A stretch of 64,000 nt of DNA, taken from positions 1-64,000 of the forward strand of contig NZ_SRII01000016.1 of assembly GCF_004684095.1 (NCBI RefSeq), in the 5' to 3' direction. Origin of the DNA: Hymenobacter sp. UV11. Its GTDB lineage: Bacteria > Bacteroidota > Bacteroidia > Cytophagales > Hymenobacteraceae. Every line of letters begins with the position of its first letter. Positions within the stretch are counted from its first letter, which is position 1. Under the pieces are notes generated by a model. It had not been told where the DNA came from. It searched no databases and worked only from the letters and a program-made list of their open reading frames with translations. This document shows, in pieces, positions 48,263-57,831 of the stretch. Made by a program: the position numbers and the translations under genes.

Positions 48263-50131
48263 CTACTTAACTAATAATTCGGCCGGGGGGCTGTTGCGGC
48301 CATTAGGGGCAACGGTGACTGCCCGCACGGTGAGCCGCTCGCCCACGGGCACGGCCAGCGGCTTGGTGTAGCGGTCACTGGTAGCATCGGGCAGCGTGCC
48401 GTCGAGGGTGTAGTGGACCTGGCCGCCGGGCACCAGCGAGCGCAGCGTGAACACCGCTTTGCCACCCTGCCGCACTACACTGGCGCTGTCGAGGCCCAGC
48501 GGCTCGGGCACGCGGTAGTTGATATTTTTCTGGTCGAGGCGGGCGTACTGCTGGCCCAGGCGGGGTAGGAAATCGGGGTAGGCGCGGCGGGCCGCGGGCG
48601 TCCAGGCTACTTCGGCTAGGGCTAGCATCCGGGGTAGCAGCATGTACTCGGCCTTGGCGGGAGTCGTCACGTACTCGGTCCAGAGGTTGCCCTGCACGCC
48701 CAGAATGTGCTGCTGCTGGGCCGGGGTCAGCTCGGCGGGTAGCGGGTGGTAGCCGTACACCTTCTCCAGGGGCAGGTAGCCGCCGATATAAAGGGGCTCG
48801 TAGGGACTATGCACCTGCGGGTTCTGGCCGTAGTCGAAGTATACGTAGGTGGTGGGCGTCATCACCACGTCGTGGCCTTTTTGGGCGGCCTCGATGCCGC
48901 CCTTCTCGCCGCGCCAGCTCATGATGGTGGCGCTCGGTGAGATGCCGCCCTCCAGCACCTCATCCCAGCCGATGAGCTTTTTGCCCTTACTCTGCAAATA
49001 CTTCTCAATGCGCCGGTTGAACCAGCCCTGCACCTGCTCCACGTCGGTGAAGCTTTCTTTTTTCATAATATCTTGTACCAACGCGCTTTCCTTCCAGCGC
49101 GTTTTGGGGGCCTCGTCGCCGCCGATGTGCACGTAGCGGCCCGGAAAGAGCTGGGTTACTTCGGCCAGCACGTTTTCGAAGAATTGAAACGTAGCCTCGC
49201 TCGGGCACACGATGTCTTCGTTCACGCCCCACATCTGCCAGACTTGGTAGGGGCCGGGCCGGCAGGCCAGCTCGGGGTAGGCGGCCAGGATGGCTACCGA
49301 GTGGCCCGGCATCTCGATTTCGGGCACGATGGTGACGTAGCGCCGCTGGGCGTAGGCCACCACCTCGCGCACCTGCGCCTGGGTGTAGAAGCCGCCGTAG
49401 GGCGTGGCATCGTACTTAAATTCGGCGGGCGTTTTAAAGAGCTGCTGCGCCCCGATGAGCGTCTGCTGGCGGAAGGCGCTGACCTGCGTAAGCTTGGGGT
49501 ACTTCTTGATTTCGAGGCGCCAGCCCTGGTCGTCGGTCAGGTGCCAATGAAAGGTGTTGAGCTTGTAAGCAGCCAGAAAGTCAATGTATTTCTTGATAAA
49601 GGCCACCGAAAAGAAGTGTCGGCTCACGTCGAGGTGCGCCCCGCGCCACCCAAACGCCGGCTCGTCGCTAATGCGCACGTAGGGCACGGCAGCCGTGGCC
49701 CGCGGCTGCGGTGGCAGCAGCTGTAGCAGCGTCTGGGCGCCGTAGAACAAGCCGGCCCCGCCGGCCGCCGTGATGCGCACGCCGGCCGCGTCCACTACCA
49801 GCTGGTAGCCCTCCGGGTGGGGGGTAGGCGCCGTGAGCAACTTGATTTGCGCGGCCTGGCGGTTGGTAGTGAGGGTCACGGTGTGGCCCAGCGGCAGCAG
49901 TTGCTCCTTCAGCAGGCCCGCCACATTCAGCGCGTCTTTACCGACCGCGTAGATGCTTATTTTTTGGGGCAGCGCGTAGGCTCCGGCCGAGGTTTTTACC
50001 TCGCGGGGCAGCGGCACCAGGCCCAGCACCGGGGCGGGCTGCTGGGCCAGCACCGGCTGGCTGGCCAGCAGGCCAGCCGCCAGCATCGACAGCAAACAGG
50101 GGGGTAGGGCGCGGAAAAAGCGAACGAACAT
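48263..50131 (-). CDS. GH20 beta-N-acetylhexosaminidase
   Basis: 622 residues from ATG 50131 (an upstream start would enter the hairpin at 50175-50215). Signal sequence, then GH20b domain, then barrel with GWRGAHLDVSRHFF, NTFHWHLTDDQGWRLE, the catalytic pair in HIGGDEAPKTRW and WDEVLEGG, and a C-terminal region with a chitobiase-like beta domain. It removes terminal GlcNAc or GalNAc by substrate-assisted catalysis in the periplasm. Downstream gene of the susCD operon. Confidence 0.92.
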   Translation of the reverse strand: MFVRFFRALPPCLLSMLAAGLLASQPVLAQQPAPVLGLVPLPREVKTSAGAYALPQKISIYAVGKDALNVAGLLKEQLLPLGHTVTLTTNRQAAQIKLLTAPTPHPEGYQLVVDAAGVRITAAGGAGLFYGAQTLLQLLPPQPRATAAVPYVRISDEPAFGWRGAHLDVSRHFFSVAFIKKYIDFLAAYKLNTFHWHLTDDQGWRLEIKKYPKLTQVSAFRQQTLIGAQQLFKTPAEFKYDATPYGGFYTQAQVREVVAYAQRRYVTIVPEIEMPGHSVAILAAYPELACRPGPYQVWQMWGVNEDIVCPSEATFQFFENVLAEVTQLFPGRYVHIGGDEAPKTRWKESALVQDIMKKESFTDVEQVQGWFNRRIEKYLQSKGKKLIGWDEVLEGGISPSATIMSWRGEKGGIEAAQKGHDVVMTPTTYVYFDYGQNPQVHSPYEPLYIGGYLPLEKVYGYHPLPAELTPAQQQHILGVQGNLWTEYVTTPAKAEYMLLPRMLALAEVAWTPAARRAYPDFLPRLGQQYARLDQKNINYRVPEPLGLDSASVVRQGGKAVFTLRSLVPGGQVHYTLDGTLPDATSDRYTKPLAVPVGERLTVRAVTVAPNGRNSPPAELLVK

Positions 50132-50174
50132 AGAGAGCCGGAATAGACGAAACTTGGGCAGGAAAATAGAGCGC

Positions 50175-50215
50175 AAAGAACGTCAGGCTGCGCTTCGCGC
50201 AGCCTGACGTTCTTT
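50175..50215 (-). terminator. perfect hairpin between susD and GH20
   Basis: Perfect 19-bp arms (50175-50193 and 50197-50215) around TTC. On the minus strand it follows the susD stop by 38 bp and precedes the GH20 start by 43 bp. It may terminate partially, lowering GH20 relative to susCD, or protect the susCD message. Confidence 0.7.
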
Positions 50216-50253
50216 CTTAGGCATCAAGTGGATTTTAAGCGTAGCGCACCGGC

Positions 50254-51837
50254 TTACTTATCCCAGTACACGCGGCCCAGCAGGTTGTCGCCGCCGGGCA
50301 CGGTGGCGTGGGCGGCCTGGTAGTTGTCGGGGTTGCTCGTGATTTCGGAGAGGGGGTAGGGAAAGCGGTGCGGAATCTGGCCGTTGGTGGCGCTGTTGGG
50401 GTACACGACGGGGGTAAGGACGGGGAAGCCCGTGCGGCGCCAGTTGGACCACGACTCGTAGAAGTCCAACATGCTGTTGGTGAGGGCCCAGTACTGGGTG
50501 TTTATCTGCTCCAGGCCGCGGCTGGCGTCGTAGGGATGGGCCGTGAGGTAGGTGGTCACGTCGCTGGCGGGCACGGCCATCGTTGCGTCGTACTGGCTGA
50601 GGTAGGTCATGGCCGCCGTCACGCCGGCCGTGTAGTGCTGCGCGGCGTTGCCGAGGCCAAAGCGCACGGCGGCGTCGGCCAGCAGCAGCTCCGACTCGGC
50701 GTAGGTGAAGATAAAGGTGGGGCCGTTGCGCTTCGTCATGCCGGGGCTTGGCGACGAATAATCGGGGAAGGTGGTGTAGCCTGGCGCGGTCGAGATGTCG
50801 TAAGCGGCTCGCCCGCTCAGGTCGCGGCCGTTGGGCATTCCCTTCTGCACGGCTGCGGTCGAAATCGCGCCCGGATTCTGAATCTTGGTGGCGTCGGTGA
50901 GGTAAAGCTGCGTGACGGCTATCCGGGAGAGGCGCGGGTCGTTGTTGGTTTTCAGGTAATTAATGTACGTCTGCGACCACTTCACGTAGTAGTTTTCCTG
51001 GCCGCCATCGCCGAGCAGCACCTGGCTGTTGCGGTTTTGAGTGGTGCGGCCGCCGGCTATGTCGTGCAGCACGTAGGCGTTGTCGCCATCGCTGGCCATA
51101 GTTTTGCCCTGCACTTTGGTGGCGTACAGCTTGGCCTTGTCGGGCTCTACCTTCACCAGGCGCAGGGCCAGGCGCAGCAGGAGGGAGTTGCCCAGGCGCT
51201 GCCATTTGGCCACATCGCCCTGGTAAAACACATCGCCTGAGGCAATATCGGCGGCCGGGTCGAGGGCGGTGGTAGCCTCGTCCACTTCCTTCAGCAAGTC
51301 GGTATAAATGTCCATCTGCTTGTCGTACTTGGGCGTGATGATGCCCTTGTAGTAACCCTGGCCCGCCTCCGAGTAGGGCACGTCGCCGTAGAGGTCGGTG
51401 AGGCGCTCCATGGTGAGCGCGCGCATGATGCGGGCTATCTGGTGCAGGTTTTTGTAGCGCGCCTGGCCGTCGGTCAGGGCCACCAGGTCGGTCACGGGTT
51501 TCACCTGCTCGCTGTAGGCCTTGTCCCAGTAGGCGGCGGTGTAGGCCTCGTTAAGCAGGTATTTATCGCCCGCCCAGTAGCTGATAACCGTGGCCAGGCC
51601 CTGCATCATGGTGCCGCAGTAGATGAGGTTGCCGCGCCAGGTTTCGTAGGCAAAGTCGGTGCTGCCGGTGTAGGTCAGCTGCGACTGCGTGAGCAGGTAA
51701 TTAGCATCGAACGAGGCCTGGCTGTAGGTCGTCGGGTTGGTATTGATTTCCGTGAATTTATCGGTGCAGCCGCTGGCCAGCAGCAGGGCCGCGCTGGTCA
51801 GCGCGGTGTAGCCCGGCTTGGAGAAGATATTTTTCAT
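50254..51837 (-). CDS. SusD-like outer-membrane lipoprotein (SusD_2 type)
   Basis: 527 residues. Signal peptide with lipobox LLASGC, lipidated Cys24. The following CTDKFTEINTNPTTYS and later RLTDLYGDVPYSEAG are the pattern of the PF12771 group, which pairs with SusC-type transporters. TPR helices 60-330; C-terminal part ends NLLGRVYWDK. It forms the lid of the SusC barrel and binds glycan at the cell surface. 41 bp downstream of susC, same operon. Confidence 0.93.
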   Translation of the reverse strand: MKNIFSKPGYTALTSAALLLASGCTDKFTEINTNPTTYSQASFDANYLLTQSQLTYTGSTDFAYETWRGNLIYCGTMMQGLATVISYWAGDKYLLNEAYTAAYWDKAYSEQVKPVTDLVALTDGQARYKNLHQIARIMRALTMERLTDLYGDVPYSEAGQGYYKGIITPKYDKQMDIYTDLLKEVDEATTALDPAADIASGDVFYQGDVAKWQRLGNSLLLRLALRLVKVEPDKAKLYATKVQGKTMASDGDNAYVLHDIAGGRTTQNRNSQVLLGDGGQENYYVKWSQTYINYLKTNNDPRLSRIAVTQLYLTDATKIQNPGAISTAAVQKGMPNGRDLSGRAAYDISTAPGYTTFPDYSSPSPGMTKRNGPTFIFTYAESELLLADAAVRFGLGNAAQHYTAGVTAAMTYLSQYDATMAVPASDVTTYLTAHPYDASRGLEQINTQYWALTNSMLDFYESWSNWRRTGFPVLTPVVYPNSATNGQIPHRFPYPLSEITSNPDNYQAAHATVPGGDNLLGRVYWDK

Positions 51838-51878
51838 GGGAGCTAGCTAGTTAAGAGATGCAAAGGGGGGGTAGGGCC

Positions 51879-54800
51879 CTAGAATTTGGCATTCAGGTTG
51901 AGGCCATACGTGCGGGACGGCGGCACGCCCCCCAGCTCCAGGCCCTGCGAAAAGGCGTTGTAGCTGCCCTCGGGGTCAATATTGTCGGTGAGACGGCGCA
52001 GGAAAAACAGGTTCCGGGCCACCAGGCTCAGCGTGAGGCTCCGCACCTTGTTGTTGAACAAAGCCGTCGGGAAGGAGTAGCCCAGCGTGACCTGCCGCAG
52101 CTTGATGAAGCTGGCATCCTGCACAAACTGGTTGCTCACGTTGTTGGCCAGCGTGCCGTAGTAGGTAGCGGCGTCGAGCTTGTCGGGGCCGAAGGTGCCC
52201 TCGCGGCCCACCAGCGTTTCCTTGCGCAGCCCATAAATGGTGGCGTAGTAGTCGGTAGTGGAGAATATCTTGCCCCCAAACTTGCCGTCAATCAGCACGC
52301 CCAGGTTGAAGCGCTTGTAGGCAAAGTCGTTGGTCCAGCCCATCGTCCAGGGGTGGAAGGCAGTGCCGTAGGCGGTGAGGTTGCCGCGCACCGGCACCCC
52401 GTTGGTAGTCAGGACAATGCTGCCATCGGTATTGTACTGGTAGTCGTAGGCCAGCACCTGCCCAAAGGGCTTGCCCACCTGCTGGCCCATAAAGCCTACC
52501 CCCGAGCGCGAGGTGGCATACACCGACTGCTGCTGGCCGGCGGCCAGCGAGAGCACCGTGTTCTTGTTATAGGCCGCGTTGAAGGAGGAAGTCCAGGTAA
52601 AATCGGTCGTTTTCACCGGCAGCACGGTCAGCAGTAGCTCCACGCCCTTGTTTTCCAGCTCGCCCGCGTTCAGCACGGCGCCCGAATAGCCCGAGGTGGC
52701 CGAAGCCGGGGTGTTCACAATCTCGCCCGTCGAGTTTTTCTTGTAGAACGTCAAGTCCACCCGCACCCGATTCTGCACAAAGGCCAGCTCGGTGCCCACT
52801 TCCAGCTCCGTAGCCTGCGAGGCCCGCAGGGCGCGGTTGGGGATGTTGGGGTCCGAAGGGCCGCCGAAGGGCAGGCCATTGAGCGTGCTCGACGAGAGCG
52901 AGTAGTTGAGCTGCGTCTGGTAGGGGCCGGTAGCCTGCCCCACCTTCGAGAAGCCCGCCCGAATTTTACCGAAGGACAGAAAATCCGGCTTCCACAGCTC
53001 AGAGAACACGAACGAGCCGCTCACGCCGGGGTACACGCTGTTCAGCTTATTATCCACGCCCGGCGTGGCCAGCGACGAAAACCAGTCGCTCCGCACGGTA
53101 CCCGTCAGGAATAGAAACTCCTTGTAGGCGAGGTCCAGCGAGCCGTACACCGACTGCACCTCCAGGTCGGTGAAGATGGGTAGGACCGACTTAGTTTTGG
53201 TGTTGCCGAGGGTATTGACGCCGAACACGGCGAAGTCATTGCCAAAATTCTGGAAGCCCTCCTGCTTGGTGCGGCGGTAGCTGGCGCCCACATTGGGGGT
53301 GAAGGAGAAGTTCTCGCCAACCTTAAAATTCTTGCCCACCAGCCCGTCGGCGTTGAGGTCCGTAAACTGATTGGTGATTTCGGTGATGCTGCCCAGTAGG
53401 CGGTAGGCCGTGCCGGAGGGCGTCACGTTGGTGATGCGGTCGTTGTAGGCGTCGCGCCCTACCCTGCCCTGGAAGAACAAGCCGTTGTCGAGGGTGTAGC
53501 GGGCCGTCACGGTCGAAAGCAGGCGCTCGCGCTTGGTGTTGTTGACAAACTTGTAGGCGGCGAAGTAGGGGTTGGTATTATACGTGTTGCCGGTATTGAA
53601 AATCAGCTCGTTGCCGTTGGGCTGGGTGCCGTCGCCGTTGGGGCCTTTCAGGTCGCGCACGTCGAGGCTGGTGGGCAGAAAGGCCGCGTTGAAGTTGGCA
53701 TTGCCCGCGCCGTCCGACAAGATGGGCCGGTTCTGGGCCTGCTCCAGAATGTAGTTGGCCCGCGCGTCGATGGTCAGGCGCTTAAACGGGTCGAAAGTGC
53801 CCACGAAGTTGAAGTTCTGGCGGTCGAGCCGCGAGTTGGGTATTACCGCCTTGTTGGCCAGGTCGCTGGCCGACAAGCGCACCGAGCCACCCGTGAAGCT
53901 CTTGTTGAAGGCAATGGTATTGGTGAGCGCGCCGCCGGTCTGGTAAAAGTTGCGAATGTTGTCCTGCTGCGCCACGTAGGGCCGCAGCGTGCCATCGAAC
54001 TGCACCACCGGCGTGCCATCGAGCCGGCCGCCCCAGCTGGAGTTGCCCGATTGCGCGGCGGTGGCCGCGGAGGTGGGCTTTATGTTATTGGCACCCTGGC
54101 CGTAGGTATACTGCCAGTCGGTGAGGGTAAACACGCGCTGCACCACGTAGTTGCTATTGAACTCGATGCCGTCGTTGCCCTTCGCGCTCTTGGTCGTAAT
54201 CAGGATAACGCCGGCCTTGGCGCGGTAGCCGTAGAGGGCCGAGGCCGCCGCCCCTTTCAGCACCGAAATCGTCTCGATGTCATCGGGGTTGAGGTTGGAG
54301 ATGGGGTCGCCAAAGTCGGGCGCGTTGTCATACTGCCCGCCGCTGTTACCGATAGTAGCGCCGGCCCCGCCGCTGGGCTGGCTCTCCACCGGCACCCCGT
54401 TGATGACGTAGAGCGGCTGGTTGGTCTGGTTGATGCTCGACGCCCCGCGGATAATCACGTTGCTGGACGAGCCCGGCCCGCCGGCCGTAGAGCTTACGTT
54501 GAGGCCCGCCACCTTGCCTACCAGCGAGTTAGCTACGTTGGTTTCGCGGGCCACCGTGAGGCTGGGCCCGGCTATCTCCGTCACGGAGTAGCCCAGGGTT
54601 TTGCGCTCGCGTGATACGTTCAGGGCGGTCACCACCACCTCATCCAGCGCCTGCGTGTTGTCGCTCAGCGTCACGTTGAGGAGCGATTGCCCACGCACCC
54701 GCACCGTCTGCGAGTTGTAGCCGACGGACGAGAAGACCAGCGCCGCCGTATCGGCCACTGCGATGGAGAACGTGCCTTCCGCCGTGGTGCTGGTGCCCTG

Positions 54801-54947
54801 GGTGGTGCCCCGCACCACGATGGTGGCCCCCGGCAGGCCACTGCCTTTGGCATCCGTCACCTTGCCGGTCACGGTCCGGGTTTGGGCTATTGCCAGGCCC
54901 GGCAGGCTCAGCAGCACCGAAAAAGTAAGCCAAGTACAGTTTTTCAT
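51879..54947 (-). CDS. SusC-like TonB-dependent outer-membrane transporter
   Basis: 1022 residues from ATG 54947. Signal peptide to about AIAQ (21); carboxypeptidase-regulatory-like domain about 22-100 (VTGKVTDAKGSGLPGATI); TonB box region DEVVVTALNVSRE; plug with NSLVGKVAGLNVSS and IRGASSINQTNQPLYVINGVP; then the 22-strand barrel to the end (GLNLNAKF). It imports oligosaccharides with energy from TonB. Promoter and operators lie about 360-450 bp upstream, so the mRNA has a long leader. Confidence 0.94.
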   Translation of the reverse strand: MKNCTWLTFSVLLSLPGLAIAQTRTVTGKVTDAKGSGLPGATIVVRGTTQGTSTTAEGTFSIAVADTAALVFSSVGYNSQTVRVRGQSLLNVTLSDNTQALDEVVVTALNVSRERKTLGYSVTEIAGPSLTVARETNVANSLVGKVAGLNVSSTAGGPGSSSNVIIRGASSINQTNQPLYVINGVPVESQPSGGAGATIGNSGGQYDNAPDFGDPISNLNPDDIETISVLKGAAASALYGYRAKAGVILITTKSAKGNDGIEFNSNYVVQRVFTLTDWQYTYGQGANNIKPTSAATAAQSGNSSWGGRLDGTPVVQFDGTLRPYVAQQDNIRNFYQTGGALTNTIAFNKSFTGGSVRLSASDLANKAVIPNSRLDRQNFNFVGTFDPFKRLTIDARANYILEQAQNRPILSDGAGNANFNAAFLPTSLDVRDLKGPNGDGTQPNGNELIFNTGNTYNTNPYFAAYKFVNNTKRERLLSTVTARYTLDNGLFFQGRVGRDAYNDRITNVTPSGTAYRLLGSITEITNQFTDLNADGLVGKNFKVGENFSFTPNVGASYRRTKQEGFQNFGNDFAVFGVNTLGNTKTKSVLPIFTDLEVQSVYGSLDLAYKEFLFLTGTVRSDWFSSLATPGVDNKLNSVYPGVSGSFVFSELWKPDFLSFGKIRAGFSKVGQATGPYQTQLNYSLSSSTLNGLPFGGPSDPNIPNRALRASQATELEVGTELAFVQNRVRVDLTFYKKNSTGEIVNTPASATSGYSGAVLNAGELENKGVELLLTVLPVKTTDFTWTSSFNAAYNKNTVLSLAAGQQQSVYATSRSGVGFMGQQVGKPFGQVLAYDYQYNTDGSIVLTTNGVPVRGNLTAYGTAFHPWTMGWTNDFAYKRFNLGVLIDGKFGGKIFSTTDYYATIYGLRKETLVGREGTFGPDKLDAATYYGTLANNVSNQFVQDASFIKLRQVTLGYSFPTALFNNKVRSLTLSLVARNLFFLRRLTDNIDPEGSYNAFSQGLELGGVPPSRTYGLNLNAKF

Positions 54948-55306
54948 ACGCAGGGGGGGTAGGGGTTGACAAAAGAAAAAATCGGGCAATCAGGCAGCCG
55001 ACACGGCTGCTAATCAGGCGTTTCGTTCGTCGCCGACAGCGATGGCCGGCAGGCAGCGGCGGCGCCACAGGCCGGCACTTGGGGCCTGCACTGACCTACA
55101 GCGCAAGGGTATTAGGTAGGAAGCAGTTGGGACTGAAGCCGGGAATTCTCATCCTGGCAGCTCACTGCCAGCGAATAGAAGATTTGCCTGGGAGCTGGGC
55201 AGTGGGGCCAGCGGCCAATGAGGCGCAGTGGGAGAGCGTGAGGCGACAAACCAGCTAGCCGTTACGATTAGCAGGATTATTCAAATAAAAAACAGACTAC
55301 CCGCCT

Positions 55307-55337
55307 CAAACTTACAGGGTTGTCCACCAAAAAACAA
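55307..55337 (-). promoter_or_regulatory. susC promoter
   Basis: Minus strand: TTG (55335-55337), 20-nt spacer, TAAGTTTG (55307-55314). Exact match to the Bacteroidota consensus. Geometry relative to the operators is identical to that of the nagB promoter. Confidence 0.75.
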
Positions 55338-55355
55338 GCAGCTTGCCAAGAAAAT

Positions 55356-55401
55356 GTGTGCGCACACGCAAATTAATTTCGCCAATGTGCCCGCACACGC
55401 A
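55356..55401. promoter_or_regulatory. operator pair upstream of susC
   Basis: Site 1 is the perfect palindrome gtgtgcgcacac (55356-55367) followed by GCA; site 2 (55386-55401) has the same right half GCACACGCA with a one-base changed left half (tgtgcc). The right halves are 31 bp apart. Eighteen bases separate site 1 from the -33 element. Confidence 0.8.
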
Positions 55402-55448
55402 GCAAATGCGCTGTTGGCTGCCACGCAAGCGCTTAGCCACGCGTAGAC

Positions 55449-56378
55449 CTAGCGCGACGGGGGCTGCGCCGCCCGGCGCGCCAGCACCTCGCTAATCGCC
55501 GTGAGCAGGGAGTTGGCCCCGGCAGCATCTTGCGTGAGTTCCCAAATCATGACGCCGCTGGCCTGGTCGAGAGCCAGGGCGGTTTTGCGTTTGATGGTGG
55601 TCAGCCCGTTGTAGCCTACCCCCCCCAGTAGGTCGGCCTGGGGGTCGGCGCCACGGGCCAGCAGCGCGGCAAACGACTCCTGGCTCGGCTGGCCGTAGAA
55701 GGGCAGGCCCAGCACCGCTTTGCTGGCCGGCAAGCCGCGGGCCTGCCAGTAGGCGAGTGTTTCGACCGCGGCGGCGTAGGTAGCGTGAGCCGGCGCGGGC
55801 GCATCGTAGGCCATAATATTCAGAAAATCAACGCTATCGAACACGCTGGGCAGGATGCCCGGCCCGGCCCAGGTGCCCCCGGCCACGGCGGCCGTAAGCA
55901 GGTAGCCCCGGCGGTGCAATCGGGTAGCTAGCTGCTGCATGAGCGCGGCGTAGCCCGCGGCCGTGCGGGCGTCGGGGTGCTCCCAGTCCATATCTACTCC
56001 GTCGAGATGGTAGTGCTTCACGAAGCGCAGCAGGTGCTTGCTAAACACCCGCGTGCGGCCCGCATCGGCCCCAATGGCGTCGAACGCACGATGGTCGCCA
56101 TCGTGCCAGCCGCCTACGGAGATAAGCACCCGCACCCCGGCGGCGTGGGCCGCCGCTACCAGGCGCCGCAGCTTGGCGGGGTTTTCCAGGGGCGCCAGGC
56201 CGCCGGCGGCCGTGGGCAGCACAAAGGCGTAGTTGACGTGGGTGAGCTGCGCCAGCTGGGCGGGGGCCACCTCGCCGCGCCACGCGGGCAGGTAGCCTAC
56301 CACCCGAAACTGGGCGCGGGCCGCAGGAGCCGCCAGCAGCAGGGCCAGCAGCAGTAAGCTTAACGACCGGGTTATCAT
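55449..56378 (-). CDS. GH18 chitinase or endo-beta-N-acetylglucosaminidase
   Basis: 309 residues from ATG 56378; a TTG 12 bp upstream is less likely. Signal peptide to about ARAQ. Single GH18 barrel: VLISVGGW (about 84-91) and the catalytic DGVDMDWEHPD with acid Glu133; MAYDAP and WELTQDA later. No chitin-binding domain. It could cut chito-oligosaccharides or N-glycan cores. 16 bp downstream of the permease gene. Confidence 0.9.
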   Translation of the reverse strand: MITRSLSLLLLALLLAAPAARAQFRVVGYLPAWRGEVAPAQLAQLTHVNYAFVLPTAAGGLAPLENPAKLRRLVAAAHAAGVRVLISVGGWHDGDHRAFDAIGADAGRTRVFSKHLLRFVKHYHLDGVDMDWEHPDARTAAGYAALMQQLATRLHRRGYLLTAAVAGGTWAGPGILPSVFDSVDFLNIMAYDAPAPAHATYAAAVETLAYWQARGLPASKAVLGLPFYGQPSQESFAALLARGADPQADLLGGVGYNGLTTIKRKTALALDQASGVMIWELTQDAAGANSLLTAISEVLARRAAQPPSR

Positions 56379-56394
56379 AGTGTGAGGCAAATGC

Positions 56395-57669
56395 TTAAAC
56401 GACGGGCACGGCGTAGCTAGCCGGGGTTTTGACGGGGTAGGCGTGGCCCTTCAGGGCGAAAAACAGGATGTAGCCGTAGCAGGGCAGCAGCAGCAGGTAG
56501 GCCTGCTGCAAGCCCAGCGGCTCACTGGCTTTGCCGTAGAGGTAGGGCAGTACGGCCCCGCCCCCAATGCCCATTATCAGCAGGGCCGAGCCGCGCTCGG
56601 TGTAGGCCCCGAGCCCCCGAATGCTCAGCGGGAAAATGGCCGGCCACATCAGCGAGTTAGCCAGCCCCAACAAGGCCACGCACAGCACTGAGGTGTAGCC
56701 GTGCGTGCCCACGATGCCCAGCGTGAAAGCAACCCCTACCCCCGCGCACAGGCGCAACGCCGCCTGCTGACTGAGGTAGCGCGGAATGGCCCACACCCCC
56801 ACGAAGTAGCCTACCAGCATGGCAATCAGCGTAAAGGAAGTGAAGTTGCGGGCCACGTCAAGGCTGATACCCTGCGCCCGGCCGTACTGGATAATGGTGT
56901 CGCCGGCAATGACTTCGACCCCCACGGCGCAGAACAGCGCCAGCACGCCCAGCTGCAGGTGCGGAAACTGCCCGAGGCTAGCGGGCTCGCCGGCCAGCGC
57001 CGCGCTGGCTGCTGGCCGGGGGCTGATTTCGGGCAGGCTTGACCGGCGCACCAAGTAGGCCAGCACCAGCAGCACGCCGGCCATGGCCAGGTAGGGCCCG
57101 ATTACCCGGTTCGCCAACTCTTGCAGCAGCTGCGCTTTCGTGGCCGCGTTGGCCCCGGCCAACTGCTGCTCCAGCTCAGTGGCGCCTTTCAGCACCACCG
57201 CCCCGATGAGCACCGGGCTCAGCGCCCCGGCCACCTTGTTGCAAATGCCCATGATACTGATGCGCCGGGCCGCGCTGTCGAGCGGCCCCAGGATGCTGGC
57301 GTAGGGGTTCGAGGCCGTTTGGAGCAAAGCCAGGCCGGCCCCCTGGATAAACAGGCCGAACAAAAACAAGCCGAACGAACGGGCCTGCGCCGCGGGCACA
57401 AACACCAGCGCGCCCCCCGCCATCACAACCAGCCCCAGCGCCATCCCATTTTTAAAGCCCGTTTTTTGGAGAATGAGCGAGGACGGGATGGCCAGGAAAA
57501 CGTAGGCGATGTAAAACGCGAACGTGACCAGCAGCGCCTGCGCATACGTCAGCTCGCAGGCCAGCTTCAAAAACGGGATGAGCGTGCCGTTGAGCCAGGT
57601 AATGAAGCCGAAAATGAAGAACAGCGCGCCAATGATGACCAGGGGCGGGACGACGGTCGGTTTTTTCAT
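56395..57669 (-). CDS. MFS sugar permease (NagP/FucP type)
   Basis: 424 residues from ATG 57669. Twelve hydrophobic segments; FFIFGFITWLNGTLIPFLK at the start, LQTASNPYASILGP and RISIMGICNKVAGALSP near 110-150 are signatures of the FGHS proton symporters that include fucose and N-acetylglucosamine permeases. Operon context with GH18, GH20 and NagB-like genes points to GlcNAc. Confidence 0.9.
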   Translation of the reverse strand: MKKPTVVPPLVIIGALFFIFGFITWLNGTLIPFLKLACELTYAQALLVTFAFYIAYVFLAIPSSLILQKTGFKNGMALGLVVMAGGALVFVPAAQARSFGLFLFGLFIQGAGLALLQTASNPYASILGPLDSAARRISIMGICNKVAGALSPVLIGAVVLKGATELEQQLAGANAATKAQLLQELANRVIGPYLAMAGVLLVLAYLVRRSSLPEISPRPAASAALAGEPASLGQFPHLQLGVLALFCAVGVEVIAGDTIIQYGRAQGISLDVARNFTSFTLIAMLVGYFVGVWAIPRYLSQQAALRLCAGVGVAFTLGIVGTHGYTSVLCVALLGLANSLMWPAIFPLSIRGLGAYTERGSALLIMGIGGGAVLPYLYGKASEPLGLQQAYLLLLPCYGYILFFALKGHAYPVKTPASYAVPVV

Positions 57670-57708
57670 GAATGGATTTTTCTGTAATAGCCTGTAATTG
57701 AAGACGTT

Positions 57709-57809
57709 TGTCATGGCGAGCAAAGCGAAGTAATCGCCCCAGAACGACTCCCGCGCCGGTCGTTCGCCCATAGTTTCGAGTGCGATTGCTTCGCAGGCTC
57801 GCAATGACA
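57709..57809. repeat. dispersed palindromic repeat (agcgaagtaatcgc type)
   Basis: Outer arms 57709-57737 and 57782-57809 pair with a few mismatches; a smaller hairpin (gaacgac/gtcgttc) lies inside. It sits between the NagB-LmbE gene and the permease gene. Another widespread intergenic repeat of Bacteroidota. Confidence 0.7.
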
Positions 57810-57831
57810 GACCTACTTCGATTTACCAACC

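Larger units (their letters stand above)
54948..55448. other. susC leader and regulatory region
   Basis: 500 bp between GH18 and susC. Contains the promoter (55307-55337) and the operator pair (55356-55401). The remaining 350 nt form the susC leader; no riboswitch or conserved RNA fold was recognised. Confidence 0.6.

Noticed and set aside
51858-52637. 259-codon plus-strand frame
   Set aside because: Shadow of the susC gene.
55228-55446. 72-codon plus-strand frame
   Set aside because: It spans the susC promoter and both operators, which explain this region better.
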